Shown here one piece after another: positions 14,759 to 21,489 of a stretch of DNA of 25,243 nt (position 1 is its first letter; every line of letters starts with the position of its first letter). The stretch is from positions 1 to 25,243 of the forward strand of contig UQNM01000036.1 of the NCBI GenBank assembly GCA_900542395.1, given 5' to 3'. Position numbers and translations under genes: made by a program. The notes beneath the pieces are model-generated. The model ran no database searches. It was not told where the DNA came from and saw only the letters and a list, made by a program, of their open reading frames with translations. The stretch comes from an uncultured Eubacteriales bacterium. Its GTDB lineage: Bacteria > Bacillota > Clostridia > Christensenellales > Aristaeellaceae.

Positions 14759-16010
14759 AGACATCCAAAACAGTCTGGACGCTCATCTCTCCGGTCTGCA
14801 CGTTTCGGAGCGGCAGCAGACGCAGATGTTTCACCGCATCGTGAGAGGAGAGCAACCGATTATGAAGAAAAAGATTTCCGCCGCGCTGGTTTTTGCGATC
14901 GTGATGATGATTGCGATGGGCAGCATGGCCTTGGCGGCCGGGCTGGGGCTGTTCGGGCATTTCAGGCAGACGCAGGAGAACAACAACGGCGCACGGCTGG
15001 AAAAGCTGGAGACGCTGGCTGACACATACGAAACGACGAAGGCCGCCGCCATGCCGACCCCGGCCGTCCCCGTGACGGGCGACACCATGTACGACAAGCT
15101 GCTGTTGGAGCAATACAGCCACACGTTTGAGCTGACACTCGATCAGGCGTACTGCGACGGGCACAAGCTGTATTATTCCTACACGCTCAAGCGCAGCGCG
15201 CCGATGGCGGCGACCTATGGCGAGGGCGAACCGACGGGCGATTTCAATTACACATGGGTGGAGGAAGGCAAGACCGCGAACGACTGCATGATGCTCGAGG
15301 GCGAGGAAAAGGCGTGGTTTGAGGATCACAAGGTCGCCTACAAACTCTTTAACGGCTTCGGCCTCGGCGACGGCGCGAGAACGCCGGACGGGCACGATCT
15401 GATGATTCTGGACAGCGCGGACGAGCAGGTGGACGCATGCACCAAGCGCGGCTTCCAGGAGGTCGAAATTCCGGAGGATGTGACCGTGGGCGACACGCTC
15501 GACTTCGTGCTGTCCATCAACGAATACGGCGGCGTGTATTATCAGACCGAAAAGGACTTCAGGCGCGCGTCGGCGAGTATTCCGGAGGATCGCGGATTCA
15601 TCCGCGTGCCGTTCGCCGTCAAGGTGGATAAGAAGGCCGAGATCCGCGCGGGCAGCGTGACGACCGACGCCTATTCCGCGCAGGCGACGCTGTTCGTCTC
15701 CGACGTGGATGTTTCCGGTCAGGTCTATTTTGATAACGCCGAGTTTGTGGAAGCCTATAAGGAATATGACAGCAAGATGCTGAAGGGCGAAGACGCGCAG
15801 ATGCCGGATATCATCAACGCTTACGAACTGATTGCGGACGGACAGACCGTCGAGCCGATTGACGGCGGATGGGGCGTGGACGCCAAGACAGGCAAATTCC
15901 ATGTTGAACTGCGCTATGACCTGCCGAGCGGCACCGAATCCCTGTCCCTGCGCCCGATCTATTATGACAGCGGCGCGGGCACGGAGGAAGAAGAAATCTG
16001 GCTGAATTGA
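14745..16010 (+). CDS. DUF4179-like membrane protein, probable anti-sigma factor
   Basis: I place the start at ATG 14745, preceded by AAGGAGGAG inside the sigma gene. The 421-residue protein has a short cytoplasmic N-terminus (residues 1-42, with IQNSLDAHLSGL), one membrane helix (~44-66) and a large extracellular part. This is the architecture of DUF4179 proteins encoded directly after ECF sigma factors in Bacillota. The extracellular region contains FELTLDQAYCDGHKLYYSYTL, characteristic of the DUF4179 core (calcium-/growth-factor-like beta structure is not assumed here). By position it should hold the sigma factor until an envelope signal is sensed. That role is inferred from context, not from a recognisable zinc-finger anti-sigma domain. 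Confidence 0.78.
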   Translation: MNWDKDIQNSLDAHLSGLHVSERQQTQMFHRIVRGEQPIMKKKISAALVFAIVMMIAMGSMALAAGLGLFGHFRQTQENNNGARLEKLETLADTYETTKAAAMPTPAVPVTGDTMYDKLLLEQYSHTFELTLDQAYCDGHKLYYSYTLKRSAPMAATYGEGEPTGDFNYTWVEEGKTANDCMMLEGEEKAWFEDHKVAYKLFNGFGLGDGARTPDGHDLMILDSADEQVDACTKRGFQEVEIPEDVTVGDTLDFVLSINEYGGVYYQTEKDFRRASASIPEDRGFIRVPFAVKVDKKAEIRAGSVTTDAYSAQATLFVSDVDVSGQVYFDNAEFVEAYKEYDSKMLKGEDAQMPDIINAYELIADGQTVEPIDGGWGVDAKTGKFHVELRYDLPSGTESLSLRPIYYDSGAGTEEEEIWLN

Positions 16011-16026
16011 TGCGGAGGAAAACGCG

Positions 16027-17205
16027 ATGAAAAGGGTGATGGCCGGGTTGGCTTTCGCGCTGACGCTGATACGGATGCTGACGGCGGCGGCCTCCGCGCA
16101 GGAATATCAAACCGTTTCGCAGCTCCGCAAAAGCGTTCCGGCGCGCTGGACGACGACTATTGAAACCAAGTGGCGCGACGTCGCCATCGACGCGGAGATC
16201 GTCACGCCGGACGTGGAGGCAATCCCCGTGGTGAAGGTCGGTTACGACCTTCACCCGTCTCCGCTCACGCCGGAGGAAAGCGGCTGGACGATTGTTGACG
16301 ATTCCTACCAAACGACAGGCATGCTGATTTATCAGGATGACGATTTGGGCAAACCGCCGCGAAAAATAGATGGGCGGAAGGTTGGCGGCATGGCCGTGCC
16401 CAAGGGCGCGTGGTATGATACCTGCGAACCAGACAGGGCGTATATTCCGATGTGCGATGTGACATATTCGGAAATGATCGACATGGTTTCAGCGGAATTG
16501 GAACGATTTGGTTATCCTGTTGAAGACTTCGATTTAGAAACGCCCGCGGAACTCAGGCTCTTTCAATGGTGCTTTGCAGGCACAAGAGAAGACGCTGCTC
16601 CGGGTTATTTCGATATCAGTTTCTATCCCAAGGTCAAGGGCGTGACGGTTTACGGGCATATTCTCGACGCGGTGCATGACACGCGCGGCGAACGCCGACG
16701 CAAGGACGGCTTCTGGGAGAAGATGAGAAGTCACGTATGCTATGACGGAATACGCGGCGGGCTGTCGGATTTGTGCTTCCGGCATCCGATTCCGGTTGAA
16801 ACCGTGGCGGAGGATGTGCCGCTCTGCGCCTTCGATGAAATTCAGAAATCGCTTGAGCAGGAAATCAAGAAAGGCCGGGTTCGCAAAATCTATGAAATCA
16901 GTTTGGGCTATATTTTTTACTGCGAACCGGGCGTATATGTTCCCGATTCGGGCGAATACGATTACGCCGACATCTTTTACGACGTTAAGCCGATGTGGCG
17001 GGTCAACTGCCTGAAAGCCTCCGGCGCGCAAAAGGAGCTGGAAGAAGCCTATTCGGATGGAACGGTTACGGATGACGAACGGAACACGGTTGCCTACACG
17101 CAGTTCCTCGTGGATGCGCAGACAGGCGAAATCATCGGGCAGAGCGACGCGGCAGATCGCTCGATGTTTCCGGGCTTCTTGTCGTGGGACGACGTGAACA
17201 GGTAA
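16027..17205 (+). CDS. Secreted protein of unknown function, third gene of the ECF operon
   Basis: ATG 16027 follows GCGGAGG, 16 bases after the DUF4179-like gene. The 392-residue product starts with a signal peptide (KR, hydrophobic core, cleavage near ASA-QE at ~24), although an Arg interrupts the core (LTLIRML). There is no lipobox and no further membrane helix, so it should be exported freely or stay wall-associated. I do not recognise a catalytic motif. The C-terminus (AYTQFLVDAQTGEIIGQ) resembles the closing strand of PepSY-like or other secreted beta-rich domains that describe a 'value stored in a structure', which is weak evidence. Parts of the gene are AT-richer than the sigma gene. 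Its position suggests it is either the output or a third sensor part of the sigma system. Confidence 0.7.
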   Translation: MKRVMAGLAFALTLIRMLTAAASAQEYQTVSQLRKSVPARWTTTIETKWRDVAIDAEIVTPDVEAIPVVKVGYDLHPSPLTPEESGWTIVDDSYQTTGMLIYQDDDLGKPPRKIDGRKVGGMAVPKGAWYDTCEPDRAYIPMCDVTYSEMIDMVSAELERFGYPVEDFDLETPAELRLFQWCFAGTREDAAPGYFDISFYPKVKGVTVYGHILDAVHDTRGERRRKDGFWEKMRSHVCYDGIRGGLSDLCFRHPIPVETVAEDVPLCAFDEIQKSLEQEIKKGRVRKIYEISLGYIFYCEPGVYVPDSGEYDYADIFYDVKPMWRVNCLKASGAQKELEEAYSDGTVTDDERNTVAYTQFLVDAQTGEIIGQSDAADRSMFPGFLSWDDVNR

Positions 17206-17214
17206 AAAAAGCAA

Positions 17215-17426
17215 GGGCTGTCAAGCCAATAAAACCAATATTTCAAGAGTAAAACCAAGTATTTGCGCCCGAAGGTTTCCAAAGAGGTTTTCGGCTGTTG
17301 CCGCCAGTGGCGGAAACAAACGGCAGAAAACGGAAAGCCCTTTGGTGGGGCGATGGGGCAAAGCCCCGTATCCAAAAATGCTCAGATATTTGTTTCTTGA
17401 AATGTTCGGTTTAAGCTTGACAGCTC
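17215..17426 (+). repeat. Inverted-repeat element, copy 2
   Basis: Second copy of the 13931-14101 element in the same orientation, nine bases after a stop codon. The ends are GGGCTGTCAAGC (17215-17226, one mismatch) and GCTTGACAGCTC (17415-17426). It keeps GCCCGAAGGTTTCC, CCCTTTGGTGGGGCGATGGGG and the AAA-loop hairpin; the latter's last base pair changes from A-U to G-U. Between CCAAAG (17279-17284) and CTTTGG (17340-17345) it carries 55 bases instead of 15. This extra segment forms its own hairpin: TTTTCGGCTGTT against AACGGCAGAAAA, with GCCGCC-AGT-GGCGG at the tip. The remaining gap 17427-17505 is purine-rich and I see nothing else in it. Confidence 0.85.
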
Positions 17427-17505
17427 CTTTGTGCTCAGAAAAAGAAAATTGGAAAAATCGGGAAGAAAAGCGCGGAGAGGTTCGTTATAAAAGAGAAGGA
17501 GCGAC

Positions 17506-17530
17506 AAAAAAAGACCGCCTGACGGCGGCC
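17506..17530 (-). terminator. Intrinsic terminator of the second marR gene
   Basis: On the minus strand GGCCGCC-GTCA-GGCGGTC (7-bp stem, one G-U pair) is followed by seven T, 12 bases after the marR stop. Confidence 0.9.
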
Positions 17531-17542
17531 GTATATGTTGAC

Positions 17543-18001
17543 TTACAGCGAGGAGAGGATGCGAACGACGCTTTCCAGCGAATCGTGCAGCTCGCGGAAC
17601 TCGGAGAGGGAAAGATCCTCCGCCTGCGTCTGAATCTGGCGGGAGATGGTCGCGCGGATGGAAGCGAGCTTTTCCATGCCGGCGGGCAGGAGCACGATGT
17701 TCACGACGCGGCGGTCGTTTTCGTCGTGCTGACGATCGACGTAGCCCGCCTCGAACAGGCGATCCACCAGCGGGGTGATGTTCGGCTTGGCGATGCCGAG
17801 ACGGCGGGAAATTTCGGAAACGGACATCATGCCCACATCCTGAAGCATGGCGAGCACCTGCACATGGGAGAGGGGCGTACCGTGCTCCTTCTGAACGATA
17901 TCCATGTGAAGCAGGCGCTTTTTAATCAGCGGCAGGGCGTAGAACATGTTTTGTGCGACAGAATCAATCATTTCGGGGTCGAGCGTGCGTTTCTTGGTCA
18001 T
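17543..18001 (-). CDS. MarR family transcriptional regulator
   Basis: The 152-residue winged-helix protein shows LSHVQVLAMLQDVGMMSVSEISRRLGIAKPNITPLVDRLFEAGYVDR (helix-turn-helix) and the wing HDENDRRVVNIVLLPAG with the family's D-x-R-x3 pattern. The start ATG (18001) is preceded on the minus strand by AGGAG at a longish spacing of about eleven bases. It is monocistronic, with its own terminator. It is divergent from the ZorAB-like operon across a 318-base gap, so it is a candidate regulator of that operon, although I found no clear operator dyad. It is not closely similar to the MarR at 9935-10375. Confidence 0.93.
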   Translation of the reverse strand: MTKKRTLDPEMIDSVAQNMFYALPLIKKRLLHMDIVQKEHGTPLSHVQVLAMLQDVGMMSVSEISRRLGIAKPNITPLVDRLFEAGYVDRQHDENDRRVVNIVLLPAGMEKLASIRATISRQIQTQAEDLSLSEFRELHDSLESVVRILSSL

Positions 18002-18319
18002 AAAGGGATCGCTCCTGATCTAGTATTTTTTTCCGTACATAGCACACGGCAATAAAATGCAAACGATGTATATTCTAACTGTTTTATGCTGATTTCGCAA
18101 GGGAAAAATCTAATGTAATCACAATATTTCTGGATTTCGGCAAATGGTTATAAAAAAGATGTTTCATTTCGTGTAATTCTGAATGCAGAACGAACGCGGG
18201 GCGGCAGAAAAACGCGCGCAAAGCGGTGAGAAGTTTTGCCGTCGCTTTACAGAACGGTGAAAATCGGGTACAATGGATGCAACATGATTCCTTCGGTTTC
18301 ATTTTGGAGGACAGCAGAT
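18002..18319. other. Divergent intergenic region between marR and the ZorAB-like operon
   Basis: This is 318 bases, strongly AT-rich in its first ~190 bases compared with the flanks. No credible open frame or RNA gene is seen. The right end carries the promoter of the ZorAB-like operon. A minus-strand promoter for marR must lie here; TTTGCA with TATGTA 16 bases on (around 18063-18036) is the best but weak candidate. I see no convincing dyad for MarR binding. Confidence 0.5.
18246..18274 (+). promoter_or_regulatory. Promoter of the ZorAB-like operon
   Basis: TTTACA (18246-18251) and TACAAT (18269-18274) are separated by 17 bases, each one mismatch from sigma-A consensus. The start codon is 46 bases downstream. 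Confidence 0.7.
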
Positions 18320-19879
18320 ATGCAGGCACTTACACTTCTTCAAAAATTCTTCTCGGTGGATATGGTCATCTATGCGGCGATTGTGCTTGTCGCGGCGACG
18401 GCGCTGGTGCGCTGCACCATGCCGCTCTCCCGCGTGGCGGCCAGACTGCGCCGCGCGGCGCGAACCATCGTCACCGAAAGCAAGCAGAACAAAGAGAAAA
18501 AATCGTGGAACGACATGCATTTCCTCGGCGATTCTCTTTCCGCGACGTGGGCGGATTTTTTGCAGAACGCCGAAATGCGCGACGCGCACGGCGAGACCTG
18601 CGACGTGACGCAGTACATCAATGAAGACACGGTGATTTACGCGCTGGGGCGGACGGGCTTTGCCGGCCTCGCGCCGGGCGTGATGACCTCGCTGGGCATC
18701 CTCGGCACGTTCCTGGGGCTGGTGATGGGTCTTTCCGGCCTGAGCCTGACGGGGGCGGATACCGAGGTCGTGCTGACGGCGATGGATCAGTTGATTCGCG
18801 GCATGAGCACGGCGTTCCTGACCTCGATCGTCGGCGTGTGCGGCTCGCTGCTGTTCAACCTGCTCAACAACCGCGCGACGGATAAATGCCAGAAGGCGAT
18901 TGACCGCTTCTGCGAGGTATTCAGCCTGTACGCCATGCCCAAGCCGGTTTCGGAGGACACGGCCATGCTCGCGCTTCAGCAGGAGCAGACAGCCTACATC
19001 CGCCAGGCGGTGGAGGATATGAGCCAGAAGATGGCCGTGCAGATGGAGCAGAGCATCATGCGCGCCATGCTGCCGGTGCAGCGCTCGATGGATAACTTCA
19101 TCCTCGCGGCGACGCAGGCGCAGGTGGAGGGCGTGGATCGCATCGCGCAGGTGTTCGTCCAGCGGATGAACGTGGCGCTGGGCAACGAGTTTGACCACCT
19201 GCGGCAGGTGCTCGCCGAGACGGGCGTGGAGCAGCAGAAGACCCAGCAGGAGCTGCGCGCCGCGACGGAGGCCATCGGCCAGATGACGCAGGACGTGGTG
19301 AACATGCACCAGCTTTCGCAGGGCGTGCTCGAGCATTTCCGCGCCTATGTGGCGGATATGGACGCATCCCGCGCGCAGGTGGACGATACCAACCGCAAGA
19401 CCATCGAGCTGCTGGAGGCGATGGGCAAGACCAGCGGCCAGCAGGCGCTCTATCTGGCCAAATTGCAGGAGTATCAGGCGGCGCTCACCGCGGCCTCCCA
19501 GCAGTACACGGCGTGGACGGATCGCTTCCTCGCCAGCGCGCAGGAGCAGACGCGCATCACCGGCAAGGAGATGGATCGCGTCGTCGGCGAGATGCACGAG
19601 GGCAGCCGGACGCTCTCCGGCGCTTACGAGCAGTTCACCAAGCAGACGCAGGAGAATCTGGCGCGCACGACCGCGCTGTTTGACGAGAGCATCTCTTCCT
19701 CCATCCATCAGCTCAACGAGACGCTGGATTCCATGCGCGATATGACGCGCGGCATGCCGCAGCTCCTCAGCCAGAGCCGCGACCGCTACGCCGAGCAGGT
19801 GGATCAGTTCGTGACGGCGCTGGTGCGGCTGCAAAAGGCGATGGACAAGCTCAGCCAGACGATGGACGGAAAGGAGTAA
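18320..19879 (+). CDS. MotA/TolQ/ExbB-type proton channel protein with long helical tail (ZorA-like)
   Basis: ATG 18320 is preceded by TTTTGGAGG; the longer frame to 18236 would overlap the promoter. The 519-residue protein has three membrane helices (~14-33, ~117-141, ~163-183). TM2 carries PGVMTSLGILGTFLGLVMGLSGL, the core signature of the MotA_ExbB family and very close to the form seen in ZorA. TM3 is STAFLTSIVGVCGSLLFNLL. Residues 184-519 are almost entirely predicted helix with heptad-like Gln/Glu/Ala/Leu patterning and little Pro, as in the long intracellular tail of ZorA. The family forms pentameric channels around a MotB/OmpA-type dimer and converts ion flow into rotation or force. 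No flagellar gene is near. The next gene starts four bases after the stop and encodes the partner. Confidence 0.88.
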   Translation: MQALTLLQKFFSVDMVIYAAIVLVAATALVRCTMPLSRVAARLRRAARTIVTESKQNKEKKSWNDMHFLGDSLSATWADFLQNAEMRDAHGETCDVTQYINEDTVIYALGRTGFAGLAPGVMTSLGILGTFLGLVMGLSGLSLTGADTEVVLTAMDQLIRGMSTAFLTSIVGVCGSLLFNLLNNRATDKCQKAIDRFCEVFSLYAMPKPVSEDTAMLALQQEQTAYIRQAVEDMSQKMAVQMEQSIMRAMLPVQRSMDNFILAATQAQVEGVDRIAQVFVQRMNVALGNEFDHLRQVLAETGVEQQKTQQELRAATEAIGQMTQDVVNMHQLSQGVLEHFRAYVADMDASRAQVDDTNRKTIELLEAMGKTSGQQALYLAKLQEYQAALTAASQQYTAWTDRFLASAQEQTRITGKEMDRVVGEMHEGSRTLSGAYEQFTKQTQENLARTTALFDESISSSIHQLNETLDSMRDMTRGMPQLLSQSRDRYAEQVDQFVTALVRLQKAMDKLSQTMDGKE

Positions 19880-19882
19880 GCC

Positions 19883-20821
19883 ATGCGGCCGGGAAAAAAG
19901 ACGCGCCCGCGCGGCGGCGACAACAGCTACTGGACGTCGTATTCGGATATGATGGCGGGCATGCTGTTCGTCTTTGCGCTGATTCTGTTCGCGGCGGTGT
20001 ATCAGCTGGTGGATTTGCAGCAGAAAAAGACGATTGAGCTGCAAACCAAGGAGGCGCAGCTTTCCACCCAGCAGAGCCTGCTGATCGATCAGGAGGCCGA
20101 GCTGAAGGACAAGGAGGAGCTGCTGGCCGCGACGACGCTCGCCTTGCAGCAGCAGCAGGAGGAGCTGGATCAAAACCGAACGGCGCTGACCAGCGCGCAG
20201 GACAGCTTGGCCTTGCAGCAGAGCAAGATCGAGGAACAGGCGGCGCTGCTGGCCGCCCAACAGGCGCAGATTGACAAGCTGGTTGGCCTGAGAAGCCAGA
20301 TCATCGAGGATCTGCGCGACAACCTGAGCGACGTCGGCCAGCGCGTGACCGTCGATCGCAAGACCGGTGCGGTGACGTTTGAAAGCTCCGTCCTCTTTGA
20401 CACGGGCAGGAACGAGATCAAGGAGGCGGGCAAGGCCGCGCTCAATTCCTGCATCCCGGTGTATATCCACACGCTGCTCAGCGAGGAATATCGGGACTAT
20501 GTGGGTGAAATCATCGTCGAGGGACATACTGATACCACGGGTCAATACCTCAACAATCTGGCGCTTTCGCAGCAGCGCGCGCTCGCCGTGGCGACCTACT
20601 GCCTGAGCGACGAGATGGTTGGCCTGAGCTATACGGACAAGGAGACGTTCAAATCCATTATGACGGCGAACGGCCGCGCGGACGCGGACCCGGTCTACAA
20701 CGCGGACGGCACGGTGAACTTGGACGCCTCGCGCCGCGTGGTGATCAAGTTCCGCATGAAGGATTCCGATATGATCGACCAGATGAGCGCGATTCTGGAG
20801 GGAAGCGCGCAGGGGGATTGA
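19883..20821 (+). CDS. OmpA/MotB-type stator partner with long coiled coil (ZorB-like)
   Basis: ATG 19883 has GGAAAGGAG overlapping the end of the channel gene. The 312-residue protein has a short basic cytoplasmic tail and one membrane helix (~22-42). The preceding YWTSYSDMMAGMLFVF aligns with the MotB/ZorB plug, D22 being the proton-carrying Asp. Residues ~43-145 form a long Gln/Glu/Leu-rich coiled coil (about 100 residues). From ~160 there is an OmpA_C peptidoglycan-binding domain: SSVLFDTGRNEIKEAGKAAL, VEGHTDTTG (~212-220), NNLALSQQRALAVATYCL. This domain should grip the cell wall while the channel works in the membrane. It is coupled to the channel gene and to the small gene that follows one base after its stop. 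Confidence 0.92.
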   Translation: MRPGKKTRPRGGDNSYWTSYSDMMAGMLFVFALILFAAVYQLVDLQQKKTIELQTKEAQLSTQQSLLIDQEAELKDKEELLAATTLALQQQQEELDQNRTALTSAQDSLALQQSKIEEQAALLAAQQAQIDKLVGLRSQIIEDLRDNLSDVGQRVTVDRKTGAVTFESSVLFDTGRNEIKEAGKAALNSCIPVYIHTLLSEEYRDYVGEIIVEGHTDTTGQYLNNLALSQQRALAVATYCLSDEMVGLSYTDKETFKSIMTANGRADADPVYNADGTVNLDASRRVVIKFRMKDSDMIDQMSAILEGSAQGD

Positions 20822-20822
20822 C

Positions 20823-21329
20823 GTGGGCAGATGCATGAAAATTCTGGCGATTCTCGCGCTGGTGGCGACGATTGCCGGGGCGGGCGCGGTGCTTTACGGC
20901 GTCAACACGCTCAGGCCGCAGGTTGTGCAGACGACGGCAAGCGAGACGCGCGCGCAGGACGCGGCGGACACGTTCGCCGCGCTCGTCAGCCAGCTTGAAA
21001 ACAACACGTTCGGCGGGAAAATCTTCGGCGGGACGGGCGACCTGCGCGCGGAGGAATGTGCGTTTGTGACCTACACCGTCCGGCTGAAAAACAGGGGCTT
21101 TTTCCCGGCGGAGTGGATTTCGATGGAGCTGCTCGAACCGGCGGACGGCGACGTGCTGGCCCTGCCGGACGACAGCCGACACGCGCTCCCGGCAGGAAGC
21201 ATGGGCGATATGCAGCTGACGGTGCTCCGGCGAACCGGGGCGCAGACTGGCGCGGCGAGAATGTTGCGCGTGACCTGCTATGTCTTCGGGCGGAAGATCG
21301 TCTTTGACGTGGCGGCGGCCGACGCATAA
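20823..21329 (+). CDS. Small membrane-anchored protein, third gene of the ZorAB-like operon
   Basis: I chose GTG 20823, six bases after AGGGGG; ATG 20835 in the same frame is the alternative. The 168-residue product has an N-terminal anchor (~5-26, ILAILALVATIAGAGAVLYG) and an external part. The second half (FVTYTVRLKNRGFFPAEWISMELL ... LPAGSMGDMQLTVLRR ... RVTCYVFGRKIVF) looks like an all-beta Ig/LEA14-type fold. I do not recognise a named family. It begins one base after the ompA-type stop codon, so it is almost certainly co-translated and part of the same complex or pathway. Zorya has no equivalent that I know of. It might be an extracytoplasmic cap or assembly factor for the stator; that is inference. 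Confidence 0.72.
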   Translation: MGRCMKILAILALVATIAGAGAVLYGVNTLRPQVVQTTASETRAQDAADTFAALVSQLENNTFGGKIFGGTGDLRAEECAFVTYTVRLKNRGFFPAEWISMELLEPADGDVLALPDDSRHALPAGSMGDMQLTVLRRTGAQTGAARMLRVTCYVFGRKIVFDVAAADA

Positions 21330-21364
21330 ATAAAAAAGCAGGCGAAATCTGGTCAATTCTGCGC

Positions 21365-21394
21365 TTGAAAGCGCCGCAAAAATTCGTATATAAT
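21365..21394 (+). promoter_or_regulatory. Promoter of the MATE transporter gene
   Basis: TTGAAA (21365-21370) and TATAAT (21389-21394) with an 18-base spacer. The -35 lies inside a GCGCTT-GA-AAGCGC palindrome (21361-21374). Confidence 0.75.
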
Positions 21395-21398
21395 AGGG

Positions 21399-21425
21399 AT
21401 ACGCTTTCCGAGAAGGTCAGCGTAT
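21399..21425. promoter_or_regulatory. Dyad over the MATE transcription start
   Basis: ATACGCT (21399-21405) and AGCGTAT (21419-21425) form a perfect 7-bp inverted repeat, with CC/GG inside and TTCTTTT after it. It begins at the predicted transcription start, so an operator or a 5'-end RNA stem-loop fits better than a terminator. Confidence 0.5.
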
Positions 21426-21489
21426 TTCTTTTATCGTGCAATCGTTGAGCCAAAGGCGCTTGAAGCGGCGACGGAAACGGGAGTAGCTT

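Noticed and set aside
18299..20836. 845-codon minus-strand frame across the ZorAB-like operon
   Set aside because: It crosses three genes with recognisable domains and good start sites; the product is Leu/His/Arg low-complexity. It is a by-product of GC-rich codon bias.
18320..21329. Complete Zorya phage-defence system
   Set aside because: Only ZorA/ZorB-like genes are present. The following 4 kb encode a small unknown protein, MATE, CmpB-family and coat-like proteins, none a helicase or nuclease.
21399..21431. Transcription attenuator in the MATE leader
   Set aside because: The stem starts at the predicted transcription start, too close to the promoter for terminator action on this transcript, and I see no alternative antiterminator or leader peptide.
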